Of a DNA stretch of 64,000 bases, positions 7,953 through 15,252 are shown one piece after another. The stretch is from Halobacteriovorax sp. HLS (GTDB lineage Bacteria; Bdellovibrionota; Bacteriovoracia; Bacteriovoracales; Bacteriovoracaceae). Positions within the stretch are counted from its first letter, which is position 1; every line of letters begins with the position of its first letter. Where the stretch lies: NCBI RefSeq assembly GCF_004006665.1, contig NZ_QOCL01000009.1, forward strand, positions 62,001 through 126,000. Direction: 5' to 3'. The notes below the pieces were generated by a model. It did not search any database and was not told the origin of the DNA. It was given only the letters and a program-made list of their open reading frames with translations. The translations under genes were made by a program, and so were the position numbers.

Positions 7953-7977
7953 ATAATTGCAAGTCACTTGCAATTAT
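7953..7977. promoter_or_regulatory. Perfect 25-bp palindrome, candidate Zur/Fur-family box
   Basis: The arms ATAATTGCAAGT and ACTTGCAATTAT are perfect inverted repeats around a single C at 7965. A long AT-rich palindrome with a TTGCAA core, placed 40 bases before the first zinc-operon gene, fits a Fur-family (Zur) operator. No poly-T follows, and the spacer is too short for a hairpin loop, so DNA binding is more likely than termination. The regulator gene itself is not in this window. Confidence 0.7.
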
Positions 7978-8089
7978 CTAGCAGGAAATAGGTCTTTGTC
8001 GCAATATTGTCTAGCTAAAATGTATTTATATCCACCTGGTTTCAAAGATCTGCAAATAGGTTAGACTTAATAAGTTTCAAGGAGAGGAT

Positions 8090-8539
8090 ATGGCAGTTTC
8101 AGCTAGTGAGACAATCAAAGCATCGATTGATCAGGTTTGGGCCTGTGTAATTGATATAGAAAGAGCAAAAGATAGAATTGAGTGTATTAAGGATATTGAA
8201 ATTCTTGAGAAACCACATTCTGGAGTAGTTGGACTTAAGTGGAGAGAAACTCGTGAGATGTTTGGCAAAGAAGCAGTAGAGACCATGTGGATTACTGAGG
8301 CCCGTGAAAATGAATATTATATTACTGAGGCCAATAATTGTGGTTGTCTCTATCATTCAACTATTTCATTAAAAGACCTAGGTGACTGCGTTGAACTTTC
8401 CATGAGTTTCAAGGCCACTGCGCAAAGCTTTAGTGCGAAGTTGATGTCTCCATTGATGTTTTTAATGGGTGGCATGATTAAAAAGGCCTTCAAAAAAGAC
8501 CTTCAAGATATTAAAAAAAGTTTAGAGGGCCAAGATTAG
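8090..8539 (+). CDS. SRPBCC-fold (polyketide cyclase/START-like) protein
   Basis: The 149-residue protein opens with ASETIKASIDQVWACVIDIERAKD, the classic first strand and helix of an SRPBCC domain, and ends with the long C-terminal helix. These proteins bind hydrophobic ligands; none can be assigned. A strong AAGGAGAGG ribosome site precedes the ATG. It stands alone, divergent from the zinc operon, and its stop overlaps the convergent small exported gene by 4 bases. Confidence 0.8.
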   Translation: MAVSASETIKASIDQVWACVIDIERAKDRIECIKDIEILEKPHSGVVGLKWRETREMFGKEAVETMWITEARENEYYITEANNCGCLYHSTISLKDLGDCVELSMSFKATAQSFSAKLMSPLMFLMGGMIKKAFKKDLQDIKKSLEGQD

Positions 8540-8883
8540 TAAAGCTTACACATTCCAGGGAAACTTGCCTTATCTAGTTTCTCTATGGCAAGTAAGCTTT
8601 TTTGAGGCTGATCTACGTATAGTCTCTTTGTCTTTATTGTAATAGTTTGTGCTTTATTTCTAAAACGACCATATTGATTTCTTCTTAGAAAAACGTAGGC
8701 AACTTCGTCCTTTATTAGAATATCATCATGATTTTTAACTACGAGTGAATACTTATTGGCCTTAATCTTCTTTAATTCAACAGAATCAAATGGAGCATTG
8801 GTTGTATCGGGAACACAGAGAATATCTTGGGAAAAAGTCTGTGTTGAAAATAAAATAAGGCCTAAGAGTGAGATCGTTTTCAT
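8536..8883 (-). CDS. Small exported protein, family unknown
   Basis: 115 residues with a clear signal peptide (MKTISLLGLILFSTQTFSQ). The mature part has two cysteines, one near each end (LCVPD and GMCKLY), that could form a disulfide, and is rich in beta-forming residues. I do not recognise it. Monocistronic, convergent with the SRPBCC gene. Confidence 0.6.
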   Translation of the reverse strand: MKTISLLGLILFSTQTFSQDILCVPDTTNAPFDSVELKKIKANKYSLVVKNHDDILIKDEVAYVFLRRNQYGRFRNKAQTITIKTKRLYVDQPQKSLLAIEKLDKASFPGMCKLY

Positions 8884-8987
8884 TATAAAATTCTAGGGAA
8901 AAATTCATTCATCGTCAATTTTCAAATAGATTGGCAAAACTTCATTATTCAAATACTCTTTTAAGATATCATTTATAGGAGAGTATT

Positions 8988-9344
8988 ATGAAAGTCTTGA
9001 GATTCATCATAGGACAGATATTATTAGCTTTGGACTTTTTAACGAGACCTTCACTAGGTAAACGTAGTGATGAGGAACAAACTAAAGTTAATGAGCAATT
9101 AAAAAACTATTCTCTCTATCAATTTAGTGCGTGTCCATTCTGTATCAAGGTTCGCAGAGTTATGAGAAAGCTTAATCTTCCTATTGAGTTAAGAAATGCA
9201 AATACTGATGACGAACTTAAAGCTGAACTTAAAACTCTTGGTGGAAGCTCTAAAGTACCTTGCCTTAGAATAGGGGATACGTGGATGTATGAATCAAACG
9301 ATATTATTAAATACCTAGAAGATAAGTTTCCAATTTCTAAATGA
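8988..9344 (+). CDS. Glutaredoxin-family protein with N-terminal extension
   Basis: Residues 38-118 form a thioredoxin-fold glutaredoxin. The redox motif CPFC lies in FSACPFCIKVRR, the cis-proline in SKVPCLRIG, and a GST-N-like end in YESNDIIKYLEDKFP. The first 35 residues form a hydrophobic stretch then a charged linker (FIIGQILLALDFLTRP), which may anchor it at the inner membrane. The role is thiol-disulfide exchange, perhaps glutathione-dependent. A strong AGGAGAG ribosome site precedes the ATG, and the gene overlaps the nuclease gene by 4 bases (ATGA). Confidence 0.88.
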   Translation: MKVLRFIIGQILLALDFLTRPSLGKRSDEEQTKVNEQLKNYSLYQFSACPFCIKVRRVMRKLNLPIELRNANTDDELKAELKTLGGSSKVPCLRIGDTWMYESNDIIKYLEDKFPISK

Positions 9345-9886
9345 AGACTCTATTTCTAGCTCTAAGCTTTCTTCTTATACATTCCACTTTGGCCCTAGCT
9401 AAGACCAATTATGATAGAAAGCATTTCAAGCACTGGGTTGATAATGATAAAGACTGTCGCGATAAAAGAGCTGAAGTACTTAAAGATAGAAGTCTTATCG
9501 ATGTCACATATAAAGTGAGAAAAAATGGTAAGAGATGTGTCGTGGCCAGCGGAAAGTGGAATGATTACTACTATCCTGAAATCCTAACCGATGCTTCAAA
9601 GATAGATATTGATCATATCGTACCTCTTAAGCATGCATGGGATTTGGGGGCAAATTTATGGTCTGCTAAGAAAAGAGAGATCTTTGCAAACGATCCACTA
9701 AACTTAGTCATCACCAATAGAAGCTATAACAGACAAAAGGGAGCGCAAACTCCTCTGAGCTGGTCTCCATCTAATAGAGAGTACTACTGTAAATATTTAA
9801 ACGATTGGATTAAGGTTAAAAGAAAGTATAAGTTCACTATCTCCACTGAAATACTGAAGTATCAAAAAGAAGCTCATTGTATATGA
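9341..9886 (+). CDS. Secreted HNH-family endonuclease (DUF1524/GmrSD-like)
   Basis: A signal peptide (MKTLFLALSFLLIHSTLALA) precedes an HNH nuclease of the secreted DUF1524-like group. The catalytic core is IDHIVPLKHAWDLGA (Asp-His) followed by FANDPLNLVITNRSYNRQKG (Asn) and a TPLSWSP segment. An N-terminal DCRDKRAEVL element and the cysteine pairs are typical of exported members. It would degrade DNA outside the cytoplasm, fitting a bacterium that feeds on other cells' nucleic acids, though simple scavenging is equally possible. It is translationally coupled to the glutaredoxin gene. Confidence 0.85.
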   Translation: MKTLFLALSFLLIHSTLALAKTNYDRKHFKHWVDNDKDCRDKRAEVLKDRSLIDVTYKVRKNGKRCVVASGKWNDYYYPEILTDASKIDIDHIVPLKHAWDLGANLWSAKKREIFANDPLNLVITNRSYNRQKGAQTPLSWSPSNREYYCKYLNDWIKVKRKYKFTISTEILKYQKEAHCI

Positions 9887-9893
9887 GCTTCTT
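9867..9893. terminator. Bidirectional terminator hairpin
   Basis: The 11-base arms AAGAAGCTCAT and ATGAGCTTCTT enclose a 5-base loop. Read leftward the stem is followed by TTTTT, so it is a good intrinsic terminator for the HPt-like gene. It also lies across the end of the nuclease gene, including its stop codon. Confidence 0.75.
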
Positions 9894-9906
9894 GTATCTA
9901 TTAAAT

Positions 9907-10335
9907 TTAGGTCAATATTGTTTTAGCTTCCTTGCTAAAAGAGAAAATTTCAGTATCAATCTTATTAATCTTCTTAGTTTCAAATTGTAGTTTCGCGCTT
10001 AACTCTTTTGCAGCATCGCTACTTATAAGGGAATTTTGCATTAATTCAAAGTTCTCGGTACAGGTTTTGGCTATCTTGAAAACTTCAAGCATACCTCTAG
10101 GGATGTTTGATGATGATGCTTTTCTAGACAGATTCCTCACATTACCTAAGTACGCACCAATTTCATCAAAACCCATTGTTGTCGCCGTTCCATAGATCCT
10201 ATCTATAATCTGGGCAAAGTTTTTGAATAGATCTTGTTGCTGACTATTGGTTTTTAAGCTCTCTAAAATTGGAGATATCTCCATCTTTAACTCGCCAATT
10301 TCATCATTAAAGATTTCAATTAGTTCTCTGTCCAT
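9907..10335 (-). CDS. Degenerate HPt-like helical protein
   Basis: The 142-residue all-helical protein resembles a histidine-phosphotransfer domain. Residues 38-66 align with the HPt signature (H-x-[IL]-K-G-[TS]-A...G), but D45 replaces the phospho-accepting histidine and Y48 replaces the usual lysine (DRIYGTATTMGF). It therefore probably cannot carry phosphate and may act as a docking or decoy partner for receivers or kinases. The start has GGGG upstream. It is a single gene ended by the shared hairpin at 9867-9893. Family placement is by motif only. Confidence 0.6.
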   Translation of the reverse strand: MDRELIEIFNDEIGELKMEISPILESLKTNSQQQDLFKNFAQIIDRIYGTATTMGFDEIGAYLGNVRNLSRKASSSNIPRGMLEVFKIAKTCTENFELMQNSLISSDAAKELSAKLQFETKKINKIDTEIFSFSKEAKTILT

Positions 10336-10589
10336 TTTGATACCCCGTTTTAAAAGACTTATTTAGGTAAATTATATTACTAATAGGAGAGCTGACGTTG
10401 TTTAAATAGGTTAAGAATTGCTTAATAGTCAGTATACGGCTTAAGTCTTGAGTTATTATGGTGACTTGTAGGAGAGTGGTGGAGATTCAAAAATTCTCTG
10501 TGTAAATAGTTTTTAGAGAGCTAGTTTTGTATAGATTTAGAAAAAATTGATGATATTTTGTGGCAGCTCTAAGTTTTCATTATTTGAAT
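10336..10589. other. Intergenic region with no recognised feature
   Basis: About 250 bases separate the HPt-like gene from the LysR gene 3' end. It must carry the leftward promoter of the HPt-like gene. I see no open frame with a ribosome site, no strong hairpin and no tRNA. Confidence 0.5.
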
Positions 10590-11453
10590 CTATAGATTTA
10601 ACATCAGGTCTTTATTCTTTTCCATCCAGTGAATCGCTCTTTCATAGAATATCTCAGTACCTTTTCTTTCTCTAAGATACCAAACTCCGAACTTTTCATA
10701 CGAGTATGTTAAATCTCCAATGACTTTTAATTTCTTTGATTTAAGTTCGTTCTTAATTGTGTAAATTGGTAGTAAGGCCCAGCCATGAGATCCTAGGCAA
10801 AGTTCTTTACTGACAGCAATATCATTTGTATGAGCGACAATCTGTCTAGCACTAAAAGCTTTTCGAGAAACACTTTCTGGGGCCAGTCTTTCACACAGAA
10901 TATGAGGGTAGTCTTCTAGTTCCTTAAAATTTGTTATCTTCTGGTATTGTTTAAAGTTTTTACTTGAGATTACTGGAGAGATTGGCTCTTTAAAAATTCT
11001 TTTAAATCTTATATCGGGAGAATAAGGTTTTTCACAATCAAATGCTAGGTCTATGTGGGCCGACAGAAGGGCACTTTCAATTGAACCATCTAGAGCGATA
11101 ATCGAAATGGACTTCACACCTAGCTCTTTTACAAGAGTCTTATAATTACTCGCCAATATGCGCGAACAAAACTCTCGGGTCGAGCCAATCTTTAAATGTA
11201 TCTCATTGTGAACGATTTTATTTTGACTTAGTAGATAGTCTTTGGTCGCCTGATTAAACTTTACACCTGTCTCAGTGATTTTCCATCTTCCCGAGACTTT
11301 CACTAAGAAGTCACTCTTTTCGCTAATTCTTTTAAGTTGTCTAGAAATTGCAGTAGGGTCTCTATGTAGTGTCTTTGCAAGAAGCTCCAGGCTTGGATTT
11401 AACTCAAATTGAATGAGCAGTTGGGCCTCTGTCGTTGATAGTATAAATTCCAT
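10590..11453 (-). CDS. LysR-type transcriptional regulator
   Basis: Residues 1-60 form a winged HTH (LELLAKTLHRDPTAISRQLKRI) and the rest a LysR substrate-binding fold, with LKIGSTREFCSRILA and IDLAFDCE as typical elements. I place the start at the ATG at 11453, which has GGAG six bases upstream; the upstream in-frame ATG at 11495 has no ribosome site. The HTH is somewhat divergent from standard LysR. It is divergently arranged with a small secreted protein gene at 11580, its possible target. Effector unknown. Confidence 0.8.
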   Translation of the reverse strand: MEFILSTTEAQLLIQFELNPSLELLAKTLHRDPTAISRQLKRISEKSDFLVKVSGRWKITETGVKFNQATKDYLLSQNKIVHNEIHLKIGSTREFCSRILASNYKTLVKELGVKSISIIALDGSIESALLSAHIDLAFDCEKPYSPDIRFKRIFKEPISPVISSKNFKQYQKITNFKELEDYPHILCERLAPESVSRKAFSARQIVAHTNDIAVSKELCLGSHGWALLPIYTIKNELKSKKLKVIGDLTYSYEKFGVWYLRERKGTEIFYERAIHWMEKNKDLMLNL

Positions 11454-11579
11454 AGGTCGCTCCACAGTTGACTCTTGGGTCAAGTCTATATGCATAAGTA
11501 TCAGTTTGTAAATATCATTTCTATGTTATAAACGCTATAGCTCAAAAGGCTTACGGGTTAAGAATTTTTAGGAGATTAT

Positions 11580-11945
11580 ATGAAAGCAGCATTACTTTTA
11601 CTTTTTAGTTTTATTTCTCTTGCTACTCAAGCTGGAGATATTCATGAGATTTTGAGGTGTTCTAACTCAAGTAATACAGAAGAAGTCGTATTTATAGGCT
11701 ACATAGATGATACTGCTTCTCGAGGGTGGTGTTCTTCTGGAAGTGGTTCACTTTATCACAACGGAGAATTTGTTGGAGATGCAGATTTTAATAATTGCTC
11801 CATGCGAGGAACAAATGTCTTTGTAAGAGAGGGAAGTACAACCTATTGGTTAGGGGCACTTACTGGCGTAATTAAAGAGGACCAATCTAATGATGATAGA
11901 ATTAAGCTCACTTGTGATCTTGTTTCCGATCAACTAAGACACTAG
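11580..11945 (+). CDS. Small secreted cysteine-containing protein, family unknown
   Basis: 121 residues with a signal peptide (MKAALLLLFSFISLATQA). The mature part contains four cysteines (RCSNS, GWCSS, NNCSM, LTCDL), likely two disulfides, and is Gly/Ser-rich. AGGAGA precedes the ATG. It is divergent from the LysR gene, the classic position of a LysR target. I do not recognise the family. Confidence 0.6.
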   Translation: MKAALLLLFSFISLATQAGDIHEILRCSNSSNTEEVVFIGYIDDTASRGWCSSGSGSLYHNGEFVGDADFNNCSMRGTNVFVREGSTTYWLGALTGVIKEDQSNDDRIKLTCDLVSDQLRH

Positions 11946-11951
11946 TTCTTA

Positions 11952-12944
11952 TTATAGCTTAACTTGATTGCTTAATTTGCCATGGCCGATATAGTTTACA
12001 ATATTGTCTATGGTAGTTTGAGCAATCTGAAATAGGGCCTCTTTGGTTAAAAATGCCTGATGAGAAGTTGTCAGTACATTTGGAAATGAAAGAAGCCTCG
12101 CGAGTACATCATCTTGAAGAATTTGATCAGATAAATCTTGAAAGAAAATAGAGTCCTCTTCTTCATAGACATCAAGTCCGGCTCCACCAATATGTGAAGA
12201 CTTCAAACCCTCAATAAGTGCTTTCGTATCAATTAGGGCACCTCTACTTGTATTAAGTAAGATCACACCTTTTTTAGTTTTCTCAAGCATGTCATGATCG
12301 AGTAGGTGATGAGTATCCTTACTTAAAGGGATGTGAAGAGAGATGATATCAGAGCTCTTGACTAACTCTTCTAGCTCAACGTACTGGCAATAGTTCTCAA
12401 GCTCTTTAGATTTGTTTAAATCAAAGGCCAAAACTTTACATCCAAACCCATTCATAATTTTTACAAACTTTGTTCCAATTGCGCCTGTACCAATAACTCC
12501 TACAGTTTTACCTTCTAGGTCAAAACCAACTAGGCCATCTAAGGAGAAGTTTAATGATTGCACTCTCATGTGGGCCTTATGAACTTTTCTATTTAGTGAA
12601 AGAAGTAGGCATGCAGTATGTTCTGCAATGGCACTTGGAGAATAGTAGGGAACTCTCACTATTGGAATATTTAAACTACTGGCATACTCAATATCTACAT
12701 GATTAAAGCCTGCAGATCTTAGTGCTATGAGTTTTATATTGATTGAGTTTAAGATATCGAGAGTTTCTTTATCAATTTTATCATTCACAAAAGAGCAAAC
12801 TGCATCGTGGTCTTTTGCTAATATTGCTGTTTGAGAGTTGAGCCTCGGTTCTAAGAAAGTTATTTCGATATTATTCTTCTTAGCAAGTTCATAGAAGTAA
12901 TCTTTTTCATACTTATGTGTTTGAAACAATGCAACTCTTATCAT
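11952..12944 (-). CDS. ldhA: D-lactate dehydrogenase (2-hydroxyacid dehydrogenase family)
   Basis: 330 residues with the full D-2-hydroxyacid dehydrogenase layout. The NAD-binding motif is GVIGTGAIG near residue 150. Catalytic Arg lies in NTSRGALID, Glu in GLDVYEEE and His in TTSHQAFLT. The RSAGFNHVD segment and overall length match LdhA, which reduces pyruvate to D-lactate with NADH during fermentation. It stands alone with GGTGA upstream of the ATG and converges with the small secreted gene. Other hydroxyacid substrates cannot be excluded. Confidence 0.9.
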   Translation of the reverse strand: MIRVALFQTHKYEKDYFYELAKKNNIEITFLEPRLNSQTAILAKDHDAVCSFVNDKIDKETLDILNSINIKLIALRSAGFNHVDIEYASSLNIPIVRVPYYSPSAIAEHTACLLLSLNRKVHKAHMRVQSLNFSLDGLVGFDLEGKTVGVIGTGAIGTKFVKIMNGFGCKVLAFDLNKSKELENYCQYVELEELVKSSDIISLHIPLSKDTHHLLDHDMLEKTKKGVILLNTSRGALIDTKALIEGLKSSHIGGAGLDVYEEEDSIFFQDLSDQILQDDVLARLLSFPNVLTTSHQAFLTKEALFQIAQTTIDNIVNYIGHGKLSNQVKL

Positions 12945-13049
12945 AATTCACCAGAGAATACGGATTAATAATAGGGTTCAATCTTCGGTAAAATTAATTT
13001 ATTAATGTTTTATTGTAAAGAGAAAGCTGTACTTAGTGACTTATGTCAT

Positions 13050-13074
13050 GACTTACTCCCTACTGGAGTAAGTC
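13050..13074. terminator. Hairpin at the end of the secreted HExxH gene
   Basis: Perfect 10-base arms GACTTACTCC and GGAGTAAGTC enclose a 5-base loop that spans the TAG stop of the leftward gene. No T-run follows in either direction, so it may protect the 3' end rather than terminate by itself. Confidence 0.5.
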
Positions 13075-13848
13075 TCTTTGTTTTTGCATAAGTATGTTAA
13101 ATTCTTCAAGGACTTGACCTTCTTTTGATTGGTGTAGAGTCGTAAGATCAATCTTGATACTTCCATCCTCATTAAATTGAGAGGCAAATGTCCCCATATC
13201 TATCATGTCTTCTGCTGGTCCATAGAGTTTAAAGATAATATAATTTGCAAAGAGAAATGCCTCATATTCATTATTCAAAGTTAGAAAATCGCTAAAGGAG
13301 AGTTTTCCTGAAAGTTGTGCTTGCGCTTTAAATGCCTGGTATAAATTCTGGTTGTTATCAAACTTTGCCTTATAGAGTTGAGCTGCATGACGTGTTTCAT
13401 GTATAAGTAGAGATAAACTCATGAGAGGATTAGAGTCATAGGTTTTCTTAGGGTTTATAAATACTTCACCATTTGTCCCATCTTCTAAATTATATTTGAA
13501 ATATGCCGCTCGAGGGTACTGGGTATCAATTGAAACTTCTGGTGCTGTTATACCGAGAGCTTGAACTTCAACATCAAAAACTTTCTTTAGCACAACTATT
13601 TGTTCTTCAAGAGGTAGCTGTTTATAGTTCAAAACTTGAGTGAGTAAGGGCTGATTCTTTCTTAAAAGTTCCAAGAAGTAATCGGCCTCAAGAAATACTT
13701 TACGTGCACTTTCTTTTACAAAATCCTTTGACTCAGCTTGAAGAGCAAAGGCCTGTTTATTTTGTACCTGGATATACTTATTGGCAAAGAAGTTGTCGTG
13801 AGCGTAGATATTTATTGATAAAATCAACATGATTAAGGTCTTAGTCAT
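13060..13848 (-). CDS. Secreted protein with HExxH zinc-protease-like motif
   Basis: A short signal peptide (MTKTLIMLILSINIYA) leads into a 245-residue helical protein. The segment LSLLIHETRHAAQLYK near residues 147-162 contains HETRH, an HExxH zinc-binding and catalytic motif in a hydrophobic helix. A third ligand is not obvious; acidic residues in NNEYEAFLFANYI are candidates. The motif suggests a secreted metallopeptidase, but no named family is recognised. GGAG precedes the ATG. It is divergent from the XRE-like regulator gene. Confidence 0.6.
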   Translation of the reverse strand: MTKTLIMLILSINIYAHDNFFANKYIQVQNKQAFALQAESKDFVKESARKVFLEADYFLELLRKNQPLLTQVLNYKQLPLEEQIVVLKKVFDVEVQALGITAPEVSIDTQYPRAAYFKYNLEDGTNGEVFINPKKTYDSNPLMSLSLLIHETRHAAQLYKAKFDNNQNLYQAFKAQAQLSGKLSFSDFLTLNNEYEAFLFANYIIFKLYGPAEDMIDMGTFASQFNEDGSIKIDLTTLHQSKEGQVLEEFNILMQKQRDLLQ

Positions 13849-13901
13849 TTTCTTTCTCCACTGGAAGGCCCATTTAGATGGGGAGTATTTCTTTTATACA
13901 T

Positions 13902-13957
13902 AGTATTTAGATACTTCTTTCGCTAGTTTAAATTAGATAGTATCTTCACGTGATACT
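13902..13957. promoter_or_regulatory. Two related inverted repeats, possible operators
   Basis: AGTAT-ttag-ATACT lies at 13902-13915 and AGTATC-n7-GATACT at 13939-13957. Both share the AGTAT/ATACT arms and lie in the gap between the secreted HExxH gene and the HTH regulator gene. They could be binding sites of the regulator encoded just downstream; this is inferred. Confidence 0.4.
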
Positions 13958-13977
13958 TTTTCTCGTTTGAGGTATAT

Positions 13978-14730
13978 ATGGCCGATTTTGATACTATTCA
14001 ACTAATTGATACTCTAAAGAAGGTTTTAAAGAGAAATAACCTTACCTATAAGAATATAAGTGAGCATTTAGGGTTATCTGAAGTTTCAGTAAAGAGAATA
14101 TTTTCTAAGTATGATTGTTCTCTCTCTCGATTAGCAATGATCTGTTCACTGGCCAATATTTCGATAATTGAATTGGGAGAACTTTCAAAAAAAGAAAACC
14201 AAAACTTAAACTACTTTCTAACTCAAAAACAAGAGACATTGTTCACAAAAGAACTATACCTCTTTCACTTCTTCACTCGCATTTATAGGGGAGAGGAACT
14301 TGAAGTTGTTCTTTTGGAAATGGGGCTAACAAAGGCCACTGGCTTTAAGTATTTAAGGCAGTTAGAAAAGATTGAGCTTTTAGAGTTACTTCCCCATGAT
14401 ACTTATAAATTTTTAATCACTGGTAGATTAAGATTAAACCTCGATGGGCCTCTATTTAAAAAGGTTATCAAGTCTCATAATATTCAATTCTTAAATAAGG
14501 TCTATGATGAAATAAAAAGAGAAGATTGTTGTTTTCAAAGCTCCGAGATTAAGCTCACTAAAAAATCTCTTAAGCTTATGGTTCATGATATTAATGAGCT
14601 AGGAAGAAAGTATAGTGAGATTTCCTATCAAGAAGAGAGGCTTAGTTCTGAAAAAGACCTTGTTGATGTCAGCTGGCTATTTGCTTTTCTGCCTTATAAG
14701 ACTGATTGGTCTCAATATAAACCGTGTTAG
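13978..14730 (+). CDS. XRE-family helix-turn-helix regulator
   Basis: Residues 8-65 form a Cro/CI-type HTH (LTYKNISEHLGLSEVSVKRIFSKYD), followed by about 185 residues containing a second winged-helix-like segment (LLEMGLTKATGFKYLRQLEKIELLEL) and a helical tail. Two-HTH regulators of this size occur in Bdellovibrio relatives. No enzyme domain is seen. GAGG precedes the ATG at 13978. It is divergent from the secreted HExxH gene, with short inverted repeats in between. Confidence 0.75.
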   Translation: MADFDTIQLIDTLKKVLKRNNLTYKNISEHLGLSEVSVKRIFSKYDCSLSRLAMICSLANISIIELGELSKKENQNLNYFLTQKQETLFTKELYLFHFFTRIYRGEELEVVLLEMGLTKATGFKYLRQLEKIELLELLPHDTYKFLITGRLRLNLDGPLFKKVIKSHNIQFLNKVYDEIKREDCCFQSSEIKLTKKSLKLMVHDINELGRKYSEISYQEERLSSEKDLVDVSWLFAFLPYKTDWSQYKPC

Positions 14731-14820
14731 AGAAGGTAATTAATATAAGCTTTTAAAGATATCGTGCATGGTTGAGCTCTTATTGCTAAAAGGTTCTAAG
14801 TACTAAAAGAAAGAGGAATT

Positions 14821-15222
14821 ATGTCAGAATTTAAAGTTGACCATGTCAGATACGATACAGAGAAGACTAAGAAGAGAAAGAGAATAAACTTATTGGTTTC
14901 AGCGAAGACTGAAGATGCTGTTAAGGAAAAACTCGAAAAAATTCATAAAGGTGACAAGGTTATCTCTATTTCAGAAATAAAATGGGGTGAAGTTAAACAA
15001 AAGAAAAGCGCTCCCAAAGAAGTACTAACAGGAAGAGTTAAGTTCTATGAAGAAGTTAAAGGCTTTGGCTTTATAGAGCCTGATAGTGATATGGACGATC
15101 TATTCTTTCATTCAACAGCACTTAGCGGTGTCAGACTTTATGAAGGTGATATTGTAGAATTTGAAGTTAGTGAAGGACCTAAAGGTCTAATAGCTATTCG
15201 AATTAAGTTATTAAAGAACTAG
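14821..15222 (+). CDS. Cold-shock-domain protein with extra N-terminal domain
   Basis: The C-terminal 65 residues are a cold-shock domain, with RNP1-like KGFGFIEP and RNP2-like LFFHSTA, which binds single-stranded RNA or DNA. The N-terminal 60 residues (HVRYDTEKTKKRKRINLLVSAKTEDAVKEKLEKIHKGD) form a compact basic alpha/beta unit I do not recognise. At 133 residues it is about twice a standard CspA. It is a single gene with AGAGGA before the ATG. A post-transcriptional role is likely; its RNA targets are unknown. Confidence 0.82.
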   Translation: MSEFKVDHVRYDTEKTKKRKRINLLVSAKTEDAVKEKLEKIHKGDKVISISEIKWGEVKQKKSAPKEVLTGRVKFYEEVKGFGFIEPDSDMDDLFFHSTALSGVRLYEGDIVEFEVSEGPKGLIAIRIKLLKN

Positions 15223-15252
15223 AGCTCTGAGGAATGTATAATTTTTTAAAAA

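Noticed and set aside
10336-10589. Possible small RNA in the gap between the HPt-like and LysR genes
   Set aside because: No promoter-terminator pair or stable extended hairpin could be seen by eye.
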